Below, piece after piece: positions 40,924 through 49,534 of a DNA stretch of 64,000 bases. The notes beneath the pieces are model-generated. The model was not told where the DNA came from. It worked only from the letters and a program-made list of their open reading frames with translations, and did no database searches. Position 1 is the stretch's first letter. Each line of letters begins with the position of its first letter. The DNA lies in NCBI RefSeq assembly GCF_003641205.1, contig NZ_CP032762.1:1736001-1800000 (forward strand). The letters are read 5' to 3'. The position numbers and the translations under genes are program-made. Origin of the DNA: Rhodococcus sp. P1Y. GTDB taxonomy: Bacteria; Actinomycetota; Actinomycetes; Mycobacteriales; Mycobacteriaceae.

Positions 40924-42122
40924 GGTGTTGTCCCTTCTGCTGCAACCAATTTCAATGGAAGGCGGTCGAACCGATGAATGACGTTGTTGACGGCCCACCG
41001 CGGTGTGCCGGCAGGTTCGATGCGCTCGACACGGCGGGCGAGTAGGCGTAGAAGTGTTTGAGTCTCCAGCCGGGCCAACCCCTGACCGGCACATCCGTGC
41101 ACACCGGATCCGAAGCCGAGTTGGCGGGCAGCATCTCGGGTGATGTCGAACGTGTCGGGATCGTGCCATTCGCGGGGGTCTCTGTTGGCGGAGGCGTAGA
41201 TCACCAGGATTCTCGCACCCGCGGGAACGGGTGCACCGCCGATGTCGGTATCTCGGACCGCGCGTCGGGAAAATGCGCGTAATGGTGACTCGTACCGAAC
41301 CACTTCGTTGACCGCGTTGGGAATTCGGTCAGGATCGTCTCGGAGAATCTGCCACTGTTCGGGGTTGTGCGCGAACAGATGCAGTGCGCTCGAGATGGCG
41401 CCGATGGTGGTGTCGAGAGACGGGGCCAAGTAGTCGATCATCAGTGCTGGACACTGGGACTCGGGAATTTTGTTCTCGTCCGCTGCGGTGAGGACATCGG
41501 CACCCATGCTCCCGGGCAGAACAGACCGTTCGCGGACCACGCGTTTGGAGAATGCCATCATCTCCCCAGCGGCCTTGGCTGCTCCGATGGACTGCCGATT
41601 GATCGGTCCCAGAGAGTCGAATGTTGCTCCTGCCCAACGAAGCAAGTTCTCACGTCCCTCCTCGGGCCATCCCACCAGATCGGGTACGATCGACGTCGGT
41701 AGTGCAGTAGCGAGATCGTCGACCCCGTCGACAAGACCCTTCGCCAACGCGGTGTCGACGATCTGCTCGGCCTTCTCTTCCACAGCAGCTCTCATCGTGC
41801 GTACTGCCTTGGGCGTGAGACGGTGGGCGAGTACCGAACGTTTGAGTGCGTGTTCGTCGCCGTCGCTGTTCAACGTTGTTCCGCGGCCCAGACGATTGGC
41901 CACCGGGTTCAGTGCCACGCCGTCTCCGGAGATGAACGTCTCGTCGTCGAGCAACACGGTTTTGCAGTCGGCGTATCGAGATACGGCGTAGGCGCGATGT
42001 CTGGGCAGCCATACGACGGGCCCGAGTGCGCGCAGTTCAGCGTAGTGCGGGTAGGGATCGAGGATCGCGGATCGGGAGTAGATGTTGCTTCGGTACTGAG
42101 GGACCGAGACTTCAGTTGCCAT
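40920..42122 (-). CDS. Cytochrome P450
   Basis: A 400-residue soluble bacterial P450. The haem-binding loop is FGSGVHGCAGQGLARLE with the thiolate ligand at Cys344, the ExxR motif lies in NEVVRYESPLRAFSR, and the I-helix segment is DYLAPSLDTT. The I-helix lacks the common AGxxT form, which may mark an unusual proton path or a different substrate. It should hydroxylate or O-demethylate the aromatic substrate of this operon. ATG 42122 is favoured by AGGAA about seven bases upstream; ATG 42128 is in frame. The FAD monooxygenase gene ends 9 bases upstream. Confidence 0.93.
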   Translation of the reverse strand: MATEVSVPQYRSNIYSRSAILDPYPHYAELRALGPVVWLPRHRAYAVSRYADCKTVLLDDETFISGDGVALNPVANRLGRGTTLNSDGDEHALKRSVLAHRLTPKAVRTMRAAVEEKAEQIVDTALAKGLVDGVDDLATALPTSIVPDLVGWPEEGRENLLRWAGATFDSLGPINRQSIGAAKAAGEMMAFSKRVVRERSVLPGSMGADVLTAADENKIPESQCPALMIDYLAPSLDTTIGAISSALHLFAHNPEQWQILRDDPDRIPNAVNEVVRYESPLRAFSRRAVRDTDIGGAPVPAGARILVIYASANRDPREWHDPDTFDITRDAARQLGFGSGVHGCAGQGLARLETQTLLRLLARRVERIEPAGTPRWAVNNVIHRFDRLPLKLVAAEGTTP

Positions 42123-42131
42123 CAGCATTTC

Positions 42132-43712
42132 CTAACTTCGGGAGGCCGGCACGGCGGCCTCGACGGACGCCCCGGAGAGGGCACCACCTCGGGCATCGAC
42201 AGGGGTGGCAGACGCGGGCACCACTGTGTGGAGTGCTGCGAGTGATCGGCTGGTGGCCATGACTGTCCTGTCGGGCCGTACGATGGCCGCGACCGCGTGG
42301 CCGCGACGTAGCCAGCGTCCGAGGGCTGAGGACGTGGTGACGTCCAGGACGTGTGCACCTCGCCGCTGGATTTCGCGGTGTTGTTCGTCCGTAGGCTTGG
42401 TCAGGGTCACGACGACGAATTGGTCGGGCGCAACATCGTCGAACCGCCTGCCGTCCCCGAGTGCTGGATTCGGGCACAGCGTGCCGGCCAACCCTCGCCG
42501 CGCTGGGGTTCGCCGCACATAAGCCGAATTACGCAGTGCTGGAGTGGCGCTATCGGTTACCCGATTCGACACACCGGGCATTCGCGTAGCGAGAGGGAAC
42601 AATTTCTGCCGCAGTGCGGCGGATCGAGCCCCACCTCCGGTCATTGCCCACCCGACGGTCACCGCGAGCTTGATCATCGATTCGGCGTGTGGCGCGCGTT
42701 CCTGCTGGTAACTCTCGAGCGCGGATTCTGGTTGTACTCCGCGAACCACACCGGCAAGCTTCCAGATCAAGTTCTTCGCATCGCGCACCCCAGCGCCCAT
42801 TCCCTGCCCGATGAACGGGGGAGTGAGGTGGGCGGCGTCGCCGAGCAGGAAGACTCGACGGTCTCGCCAACGGTCCGCCACCTGAGCGCGGAACGTGTAC
42901 TCCGCTACCCTGATGAGCTCCATATCGGCGTCGGCAGTGCTCGAAATCCAGGGAGCGATGAGAGGACGAACCGAATCGAGATCCGGATAGTCCGCCGTGG
43001 ATTCGCCGTCGTGCAGCCGAAATTCCCACCGATATCGTCTGGCGCCGATCCGCATGTACGTTCCGGCCCGCTCGGGATCGGAGAGCTGATGCACTCCGTC
43101 CCACTGCTTCAGGTCGCTGTCGGTGGCGACATCGATCACCAGCCAGCGTTGCTCGAAGCCCAGATCTCGCATCGTGGAACCGATGCGAGCGCGGACCGTA
43201 CTGTTCGCCCCATCGCATCCCAGTACGTAGTCGGCTGTGACGTGGTGGCGGTCGCCGGATGTCCGGTCGATGTACCGGACTACAGCGTGCTGACGCCTGT
43301 TGGCGACGTCGGTGACTTCGACCTCGCCGCGGAACGTGACGGTGTCGTACCCGTTCATCGCTGTGCGCAGGACGTGTTCGAGCTCGGGCTGGTCGAACAT
43401 GTTCGCCGGAGGATAACCGTGTGGGGCGTCATCGGGGTCACGGACGAACTCCGCGATGGTGCGCATGTCCCGATCTATCAGGCGCAGTCCAAGCCCGGGG
43501 CGAGAGATCGAGGCGAAGTGGTCGGCGACACCCAAATCACCTAGTATGCGGTAGATTTCGTCGTCCAGGTGTACCGCGCGGGGTTGAACGAACACATCGT
43601 TCCAGCGATCGAGAACGAGACACTCGATACCGAACCTCGCCAATAGGCACGCGGCCACCATGCCTGTAGGACCGGTTCCGATGATGACCACCGGATAGTG
43701 CTGCGTGGTCAT
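42132..43712 (-). CDS. FAD-dependent aromatic monooxygenase
   Basis: A 526-residue class A flavoprotein hydroxylase. It has VVIIGTGPTGMVAACLLARFG at the N-terminus, the DG motif GCDGANSTVRARIG, the GD motif GDAAHLTPPFIGQGMGAGVRD and a thioredoxin-like C-terminal part typical of phenol-hydroxylase and MhpA relatives. It should make the catechol for the extradiol dioxygenase of the same operon. It is coupled by ATGA to the acyl-CoA synthetase gene upstream. It differs from the hydroxylases at 37454 and 52942, so three such enzymes occur within 17 kb. Confidence 0.9.
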   Translation of the reverse strand: MTTQHYPVVIIGTGPTGMVAACLLARFGIECLVLDRWNDVFVQPRAVHLDDEIYRILGDLGVADHFASISRPGLGLRLIDRDMRTIAEFVRDPDDAPHGYPPANMFDQPELEHVLRTAMNGYDTVTFRGEVEVTDVANRRQHAVVRYIDRTSGDRHHVTADYVLGCDGANSTVRARIGSTMRDLGFEQRWLVIDVATDSDLKQWDGVHQLSDPERAGTYMRIGARRYRWEFRLHDGESTADYPDLDSVRPLIAPWISSTADADMELIRVAEYTFRAQVADRWRDRRVFLLGDAAHLTPPFIGQGMGAGVRDAKNLIWKLAGVVRGVQPESALESYQQERAPHAESMIKLAVTVGWAMTGGGARSAALRQKLFPLATRMPGVSNRVTDSATPALRNSAYVRRTPARRGLAGTLCPNPALGDGRRFDDVAPDQFVVVTLTKPTDEQHREIQRRGAHVLDVTTSSALGRWLRRGHAVAAIVRPDRTVMATSRSLAALHTVVPASATPVDARGGALSGASVEAAVPASRS

Positions 43713-45598
43713 AGCGCGGCGTCGATTCGCCACTCGATCGGATAGCGTCCGAGAAGGTCGTCGATCAACGAGTGCTCGATGCTGCCGCTGATGACCACCA
43801 CCACGGATCCATCGACGATATTCGTGCTTATTCGAGATGCGTCGACGGTTCCCCTCAAGGCGTCGATGGCTGCAACGCGAGCAGCGTTCGCACGAAGCGC
43901 GATTTTGTACGGTTTTCCGACGTCGGTTACGGGAAGTGCATCGAGAACGGTCACGGTCCTCGGAGCTGCCGCGGGTTCTACGACGTGTGCACGAGCCCAT
44001 GCTTCGAGTTCCGGCACGTTGACGTCGGCGCCAGGGCTGACGGTCACGTAAGCGACGGGTACCTCACCGGCATGTGGATCGGGGCTCCCCACCGCAGCGG
44101 CGCCCGTGACGTTCGGATGTGCGAGCAGTGCGTCTTCGATTGTGGCGGGGTCGATGTTGTGCCCCCCGCGGATGATGAGGTCCTTTGCGCGACCAGTCAA
44201 TTGCACGAACCCGTCGGCGTCGACCCGTCCGAGATCGCCCGTGTCGAGCCACCCGTCGACCAACTTCCCGAGTCCATCGAGGTCGAAGCCAGTCTCGTTT
44301 CGCCCCAAGACGTAGCCGGCGAACACCGTCGGCCCGCTGATGACGATGGTTCCGGTTTCTCCTGCAGGCAACTGTATCCAGCTACCGGCGTCCGTTTGCC
44401 GAACGGCCTCGATCTGCTGGTACGGCATACGCTGTCCCACCGAGTCCGGTCGTGGGAATGCAGCGAAACTGCGGGCGCTCGCGCAGGTCGCCTCAGTCAG
44501 GCCGTAACCCTGGAGCAGGGGGACGCCGGTGCGGGTTTCGAAACTGTCCCTGACCGCAGGGGGCAGCGAGGACGCTCCGACGATGCACGAGGTGAGACTG
44601 GAGATGTCGGCGTCGACCGTGCACTGCGCGAGTACGGAATACACTGTCGGTACTGCACTCATTGCCGCGACGCGGTACTGCTCGACAATTTTCCAGAACT
44701 CGGCGTAGAGCGGTAGGTCGCGGTAGCCAAGTGGTCCGGCCCACACGACGGTCTGGCCTCGAAACAGAGGTGCCAACAGCGTGACGACAACGGCGTTGAC
44801 ATGGAAGAGGGGTAGCGCCGCAAACAAAGTCGAATCGCTTCCGACCGCGGAGTTGAGCGCCACCATCCAGGCGTTGGCGATTTCGTTTCCGTGCGTGTGC
44901 GCCGCGAGTTTCGGGTCTCCGGTCGTTCCACCGGTATGGAACAACGCAGCTATGTCGTCTACCGCAGCTGCTCCCCCGGTGAACTGACGGCCTGGTTCAA
45001 CCGAATCGGCCAGGTATGCGATGTGTACACCGTCGATTCGATCCAGACTCGGCGGTTCGCCGCTTGCACCGGTCGGTCGGAGCGCAAACAGTGCCGTCAC
45101 GTTGCCGTCGGCAGCGATCTCACACGCGGTGGACCAGACTGTTCCATCCAGTTCCGGTCCTGCGGCAATTACCACTCGGGCACCCGCGCGGGCGAGAAGC
45201 TTCGAGATGTGTCGTCCTGACAGGCCGGGGTTGATCGGTGCCGCGATACCCGCGGCTTGGGCCGCCAAAGTAGCGGTGACAAGTTCGGCGCAGTTCGGGG
45301 AGAGTAGCGCGACAGCATCGTTGCGTCCGATACCGTTGTCGTGCAGCAACTGTGCGACAGCTTCCACCTCCGCGAGAAGTTCCGCGAAGGTCCGGCGAAC
45401 CGGCTCTTGCCACCGGGCCGCATCGGGCAGCACCACGATCGCATCGCGCTCGGGCCACATGGCTCCTGCCCGTTGGAGAAGCGAGTAGGTGCTCGCGGGG
45501 AGACGACGCTCTGCGAGGGGGACCGATTCCACGTCCGCGAGATCGTCGGGCCCGTCCAGCGTCGGCCACAGAAGATCTTCGGCCACAGTGGGCGTCAT
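43709..45598 (-). CDS. Acyl-CoA synthetase (AMP-dependent ligase)
   Basis: A 629-residue adenylate-forming ligase. The ATP loop is FHTGGTTGDPKLAAHTHGNE, the middle motif is YGLTEATCAS, and DTGDLGRVDADGFVQLTGR with RAKDLIIRGGHNI form the hinge. The C-terminal Lys motif is VGKPYKIALR. A further 50 residues or so after the usual end (DASRISTNIVDGSVVV onward) are unusual for the family. It should CoA-activate an aromatic or ring-cleavage acid. It is coupled by ATGA on both sides, to the FAH-type gene and to the FAD monooxygenase gene. Confidence 0.9.
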   Translation of the reverse strand: MTPTVAEDLLWPTLDGPDDLADVESVPLAERRLPASTYSLLQRAGAMWPERDAIVVLPDAARWQEPVRRTFAELLAEVEAVAQLLHDNGIGRNDAVALLSPNCAELVTATLAAQAAGIAAPINPGLSGRHISKLLARAGARVVIAAGPELDGTVWSTACEIAADGNVTALFALRPTGASGEPPSLDRIDGVHIAYLADSVEPGRQFTGGAAAVDDIAALFHTGGTTGDPKLAAHTHGNEIANAWMVALNSAVGSDSTLFAALPLFHVNAVVVTLLAPLFRGQTVVWAGPLGYRDLPLYAEFWKIVEQYRVAAMSAVPTVYSVLAQCTVDADISSLTSCIVGASSLPPAVRDSFETRTGVPLLQGYGLTEATCASARSFAAFPRPDSVGQRMPYQQIEAVRQTDAGSWIQLPAGETGTIVISGPTVFAGYVLGRNETGFDLDGLGKLVDGWLDTGDLGRVDADGFVQLTGRAKDLIIRGGHNIDPATIEDALLAHPNVTGAAAVGSPDPHAGEVPVAYVTVSPGADVNVPELEAWARAHVVEPAAAPRTVTVLDALPVTDVGKPYKIALRANAARVAAIDALRGTVDASRISTNIVDGSVVVVISGSIEHSLIDDLLGRYPIEWRIDAAL

Positions 45599-46533
45599 TG
45601 TGCGTACCTGACGGTGGTGCGCTGGATACCGAGGTCGAGCATGCCGTCGTCGGTGGCAATGTTCAGTTCGACGATGTCGCTGTCCTTCAGGTACTTGGGA
45701 TTGCCGGCTTGCCGCTTGAAGAATGCCTTCCACTTCACCGCGGGCGGAAGCAGCGAACCGATGATCTCGATCGGCTTCGGCGGCGCTTTCAACGCGGTAC
45801 CGCCAGGCGTGCCCGTCAGGACCAGATCACCGGGGTCGAGGCGCTGGAATCCGCTCAGAACCTTCAAAGCTTCCGTCGGGCGATAGATCATGTCGTGCAC
45901 AGTGCTGTTCTGCCGCACTTCACCATTGACGCGCAACATCAGACGTAGCTGTTCGAACCGGTCGAAGTCGCCGTCCTCGAGTACCAGAAGAACGGGCCCG
46001 ACGGGTGTGAACGTGGGATACGACTTCGCCTCGTAGAACTGAGTTTTGGGGAGTTGGACGTCACGAGCGGACACGTCGTTGGTGATCACCAACGCAGCAA
46101 CATGGTGTGCTGCGGTGGCGTCGTCGACGGTTGTGCCGACCGGAAGGGAGGTTCCGATGACGAGACCGATCTCGACCTCGTAGTCGAGAAGCTGGACGTG
46201 GGCGGGTTTGACGATGTCGTCGGCTGGCCCGCTGATCGATCCGGATGCTTTGCGGAAGAACGTGAGTGGGACCGTCTCGGGGTTCATGCCCGAATCTTTG
46301 ACGTGCGAGCGGTAATTGGTCATCTGCGCGACGACGCGGCATGGCGCGGTGACGGGGGAGATCAGGTCGAGCGTTTCGACGTCAACTGTGTCGGTGCCGC
46401 GTGTGGCTGCGTCGATGGCAGGACGGTCAGCCAACAGTTCAGCCGTTGTCGTTGCCGAAGTGTCGATCTTCGATGCGCCGCTGGATAATTGAACCCACCA
46501 TGCGTCGGAGGTGCGAAGGACCGAGATGCTCAT
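45595..46533 (-). CDS. Fumarylacetoacetate hydrolase family protein
   Basis: A 312-residue FAH-fold enzyme. The metal-binding acidic pattern is in LLDYEVEIGLVIG (D-x-E-x-E), with NYRSH, TFFRKASGSISGP before it and YEAKSYPTFTPVGPVL after it; GDLVLTGTPGG is also typical. The family hydrolyses or decarboxylates oxo acids after extradiol ring cleavage. It is closely similar along its whole length to the protein at 52019, so the two are paralogues. ATGA overlaps join it to the dioxygenase gene and to the CoA ligase gene. Confidence 0.92.
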   Translation of the reverse strand: MSISVLRTSDAWWVQLSSGASKIDTSATTTAELLADRPAIDAATRGTDTVDVETLDLISPVTAPCRVVAQMTNYRSHVKDSGMNPETVPLTFFRKASGSISGPADDIVKPAHVQLLDYEVEIGLVIGTSLPVGTTVDDATAAHHVAALVITNDVSARDVQLPKTQFYEAKSYPTFTPVGPVLLVLEDGDFDRFEQLRLMLRVNGEVRQNSTVHDMIYRPTEALKVLSGFQRLDPGDLVLTGTPGGTALKAPPKPIEIIGSLLPPAVKWKAFFKRQAGNPKYLKDSDIVELNIATDDGMLDLGIQRTTVRYAQ

Positions 46534-47699
46534 GTGGACGCTACTTTCAGAAGGCCGCGGAGGCGTTCGGAGTCGAATTCGTTGTCGGTGCGGAGAGAAG
46601 TGACGATCGAGCGAAGTTCTTCGAGTGATGCTTTACCAGGAGAGATTCCAAGAAAGTCCTTGGTGGCGGGAGGTCCCCACTGGGCCAGGCCCGTCGCGGT
46701 CATCGGTGCCCACCCTGGTTCGAGTGAGGCGTCGAAGAGGTCGCCGTCGCTGAAATGCTCGACGAGAAAACCGTCGGGATCGCGCCAGTAGTCGAAGATT
46801 TGGCTGCCCTGGATATGGCGGCCGATGCCCCACGAGTGCGTGTATCCCCGTTCGGTGAGGTACCTGTTGCCTGCACCGATGGCATCGAGGTCGCACACTT
46901 GGTAGGCCGAGTGCACGTAGCGGTCCGACGGACCCAAAGCCATGGCGAGTGTGTGGTGGTCGGTCGGAGTGCCGCCCCGGTCGCATCGGATGAAGCTCAT
47001 CACCGGGCCGCGTTGGCGCTGGCCGTCGTAGTAGAGAAAGTCGCTGACGATGAGTCCGAGGTGCCGGAGGTACCAGTCGAGGTTCTCCAGGTAGCGGGAT
47101 CGTTGGATGACGACGTGGCCGAGGCGTTCGACGCGGGCGGGTTCACGCGGTGGGCGCTGAGTGGCATTGAGACGCGGCGCGTCGGAAGTAGCGGTGTGAC
47201 GGGTTCCGAAGTTGTATTCGTGCACTCGCTGCCCGGGTAGCTCGGGGTGTGCGTCGAGTTCGGCCACGACCTTGACGGTCTGTCCGCTCGGATCGGTGAG
47301 CGTGACCGCGACCCCGCCGATCGTGTCCGGAAGCCGGTGGACTCGGTTGCCGGTCGCCTCGGCCAAGCGCATCACGTCCGAGGCGTCGGCGGCGCGAAAA
47401 GCGGCGCCGACGAAGCGAGTGCGAGTGCCTTTCCGGATGATCACGCACGGCGAACCGACGGTGGTACCGCGTAGGTGAAGCTCGTTGTCTGTAGACAGCG
47501 ACACGGTGAAGCCGAACGCCTCAGCGAAGGCCCGAGCCTTGATCAGGTCAGGTTTCTGAAACTCGAGCCACGCAATGTCGTGCACTTTGATGGTGGGGTT
47601 CGAGACCCGACCAGGGTGCTCGCCGGGAAGGGCGCCCTGGTCGACGTGAATATCTCGGTGGCCGTCGACGTCCGGCGTCGCCGTGATCGGTGGTGTCAT
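46530..47699 (-). CDS. Extradiol ring-cleavage dioxygenase, two VOC domains
   Basis: A 389-residue type I extradiol dioxygenase. The iron ligands can be read as His195 (GHVVI), His248 or His249 (DHHTLAMAL) and Glu314 (FLVEHF), the 2-His-1-carboxylate set of BphC-like enzymes, all in the C-terminal domain as expected. It is longer than BphC by an N-terminal tail of about 35 residues and a linker between domains. It should open a catechol next to the diol. ATG 47699 follows GGAGGAG. This is the first gene of the leftward operon, with a TGACG palindrome 21 bases upstream. Confidence 0.92.
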   Translation of the reverse strand: MTPPITATPDVDGHRDIHVDQGALPGEHPGRVSNPTIKVHDIAWLEFQKPDLIKARAFAEAFGFTVSLSTDNELHLRGTTVGSPCVIIRKGTRTRFVGAAFRAADASDVMRLAEATGNRVHRLPDTIGGVAVTLTDPSGQTVKVVAELDAHPELPGQRVHEYNFGTRHTATSDAPRLNATQRPPREPARVERLGHVVIQRSRYLENLDWYLRHLGLIVSDFLYYDGQRQRGPVMSFIRCDRGGTPTDHHTLAMALGPSDRYVHSAYQVCDLDAIGAGNRYLTERGYTHSWGIGRHIQGSQIFDYWRDPDGFLVEHFSDGDLFDASLEPGWAPMTATGLAQWGPPATKDFLGISPGKASLEELRSIVTSLRTDNEFDSERLRGLLKVAST

Positions 47700-47719
47700 C
47701 TGCACTCCTCCAAACCTTA

Positions 47720-47733
47720 TGACGATATCGTCA
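47720..47733. promoter_or_regulatory. TetR operator, copy 1 (perfect palindrome)
   Basis: TGACGATATCGTCA, a perfect 14-base palindrome 21 bases before the dioxygenase start. With copies at 47763 and 49404 it defines a likely regulon of the TetR protein encoded at 47840. Confidence 0.75.
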
Positions 47734-47762
47734 CCTATTGTCCGGGTCACAGTCAAGCTTTT

Positions 47763-47776
47763 TGACGAAATCGTCA
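47763..47776. promoter_or_regulatory. TetR operator, copy 2
   Basis: TGACGAAATCGTCA, which differs from copy 1 in one central base and is identical to the copy at 49404. It lies between the divergent dioxygenase operon and the TetR gene, 43 bases from copy 1, and fits autoregulation as well as operon control. Confidence 0.75.
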
Positions 47777-47839
47777 TATACTCCAGTCTGGATACACTGG
47801 CGATTCCCGTACGCAGACGAAAGGGGTGTGAGGACGACC

Positions 47840-48529
47840 GTGTCGGAGAACAATGGGCTCGAACGCCGCAAGGCGCGTACCCGTGCAGCGCTGATCGCCG
47901 CGGCCCAGGGCTTCATCGCCGCCGGCAAAGTGAACGCCCCGATTTTGGAGATCACGCAGGCCGCCGACGTGGCGAACGGATCGTTCTACAACCATTTCGA
48001 CAGCCGGGAAGACCTCTGGCGCGAGGCCGTGGATTCAGCGCTCGGTACCCTCGGCGACTATTTGGATAGTTTGACCGCAGATCTGACCGATCCGGTCGAG
48101 ATGTTCACCCAATCGTTCAGGTTGGCCGGGCGCGCATTTCGTCTTCAGCCTCACCTGAGCCGAGTGCTACTGAGCTCGGAGGCCGCTGCCGTCGCGTCCG
48201 AGCAGGGGCTGGCGCCGCGTTCACGCCGCGACATCGAAGCTGCGGCGAACCAGGGTCGATTCGATGTAGACGACCTGGACCGCGCGTTGGCTTTGGTGTC
48301 CGGCGCCTTCGCTGCGATGGGCCGGCTGTTGCTCGATGACCCGGACCGCGAGGAAACCGCGACGGTCGACGGTATGGCCGCGGACGTTCTGCGAGCGATG
48401 GGCATCTCGACCGACGAAGCTCGGCAGTTGTGCGACCGACCGCTCCCTCAGTCGTTCGATGAAGGCGTGCGGCAGGTGTCCAACTCACTCGGCCTCGGCG
48501 ACGAGGTGGATGCGCACCCGATCGCATAG
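47840..48529 (+). CDS. TetR family transcriptional regulator
   Basis: A 229-residue TetR repressor with an N-terminal helix-turn-helix (ITQAADVANGSFYNHFDSRE) and an all-helical ligand domain (SRVLLSSEAAAVASEQGLAPR). It is divergent from the aromatic operon; the two TGACG palindromes between them and the third copy before the SDR gene are its probable targets. GTG 47840 is preceded by GAGGA; GTG 47828 is also in frame and possible. It is convergent with the SDR gene, 20 bases apart. The inducer is probably an aromatic substrate or ring-cleavage product. Confidence 0.9.
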   Translation: MSENNGLERRKARTRAALIAAAQGFIAAGKVNAPILEITQAADVANGSFYNHFDSREDLWREAVDSALGTLGDYLDSLTADLTDPVEMFTQSFRLAGRAFRLQPHLSRVLLSSEAAAVASEQGLAPRSRRDIEAAANQGRFDVDDLDRALALVSGAFAAMGRLLLDDPDREETATVDGMAADVLRAMGISTDEARQLCDRPLPQSFDEGVRQVSNSLGLGDEVDAHPIA

Positions 48530-48549
48530 GTGTTCTGGTGGAACGTACG

Positions 48550-49353
48550 TCACGCGCTCACGTTGTACGCTTTCGCCATCACGGACTCGATCACGCTGCG
48601 CGGCAACAGCCTTCGTGCCAGAAACACCAATGGTGCGTTGCTGCCCACGGCGTAGATCGGCAATGTCTTCTTGTCGTCGACTGCTTTGATCACCGTTCGC
48701 GCAACCTGTTCCGCCGAAATCCCATTCGCCTCCTTTGCGTCGAGGGTGGCGATCGCGGACGTGAAGCTCTGCAGATACGGCGACTGCGCGCCGACGTACT
48801 TCGTTCGACGGCCGGACAATCCCGTGGCAATCGAGCCCGGTTCAACGGTAGTGATCTCGATTCCGAACGGCCGGAGTTCGTAGCGAGCGGCTGTAGCAAA
48901 CCCTTTGATGGCGGCCTTGGTGGCAACGTAGGACGACCGGTACGCGAGCGGAAAGCTCGCCAGCATAGACCCGACGTTGACGATCTTTCCCTGGCGCCGT
49001 TGCCGCATTCCGGGAAGTAACGCCTGAGTCAACTCGACGGCACCGAATACGTTGAGCTCGAACAACCTTCGAATGGCGTCGACGGGCAGTTCTTCGAGCG
49101 GGCCGCACTGTGATTCGCCCGCGTTGTTGATCAGAACATCGACGACCACCCCGTCGAGCGCATTGACGAACCCCTGTATCGAGGCTCGGTCGGTCAGGTC
49201 CAGATCTCGGTACTCGACGCCCGGCGCTGGGTCGGTGACCGTGGAGCTGTTCCGGCTTGTCCCGATCACCCGGAACCCACGATCGACGAGGGCTGCTGCG
49301 ACGGCGCGACCGATCCCCGACGATGCTCCAGTGACGATTGCTGTTTCCACCAC
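48550..49353 (-). CDS. SDR family oxidoreductase
   Basis: A 267-residue classical SDR. It has AIVTGASSGIGRAVAAAL at the start, NNAGES, a catalytic Ser in VNVGSMLASF and the Tyr/Lys pair in SYVATKAAIKG. The C-terminal helical end (VFLARRLLPRSVIESVMAK) is typical of retinol-dehydrogenase-like SDRs. GTG GTG at 49353/49350 are both possible starts after GGGGG. A TGACGAAATCGTCA element lies 51 bases upstream, so it is probably induced together with the aromatic operon. Confidence 0.88.
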   Translation of the reverse strand: MVETAIVTGASSGIGRAVAAALVDRGFRVIGTSRNSSTVTDPAPGVEYRDLDLTDRASIQGFVNALDGVVVDVLINNAGESQCGPLEELPVDAIRRLFELNVFGAVELTQALLPGMRQRRQGKIVNVGSMLASFPLAYRSSYVATKAAIKGFATAARYELRPFGIEITTVEPGSIATGLSGRRTKYVGAQSPYLQSFTSAIATLDAKEANGISAEQVARTVIKAVDDKKTLPIYAVGSNAPLVFLARRLLPRSVIESVMAKAYNVSA

Positions 49354-49403
49354 GTACCCCCAGTGTCTTTCGTGCTCCGGCGATACCCGACTAAACACCA
49401 ATC

Positions 49404-49417
49404 TGACGAAATCGTCA
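49404..49417. promoter_or_regulatory. TetR operator, copy 3
   Basis: TGACGAAATCGTCA, identical to the copy at 47763 and placed 51 bases before the SDR start. It ties the SDR to the regulon of the TetR protein at 47840. Confidence 0.75.
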
Positions 49418-49450
49418 ACCTTGACGGACTCGCGATCTTCCGTGACAGAC

Positions 49451-49489
49451 ACGAAGGCTCCAACCACGAGAAGTGGTTGGAGCCTTCGT
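49451..49489 (-). terminator. Perfect 17-base-pair hairpin terminator
   Basis: The arms ACGAAGGCTCCAACCAC (49451-49467) and GTGGTTGGAGCCTTCGT (49473-49489) are fully complementary around a 5-base loop. It lies 46 bases past the stop of the secreted-protein gene and would insulate it from the SDR promoter. Confidence 0.8.
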
Positions 49490-49534
49490 TGTCCGGTCTG
49501 ATGGACGGGGCGAGGGTCGCCCGATCTCGTCGGG

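Noticed and set aside
46530..47699. Simple glyoxalase or bleomycin-resistance protein
   Set aside because: The 389-residue length with two domains and a readable His/His/Glu iron-ligand set fits an extradiol dioxygenase better.
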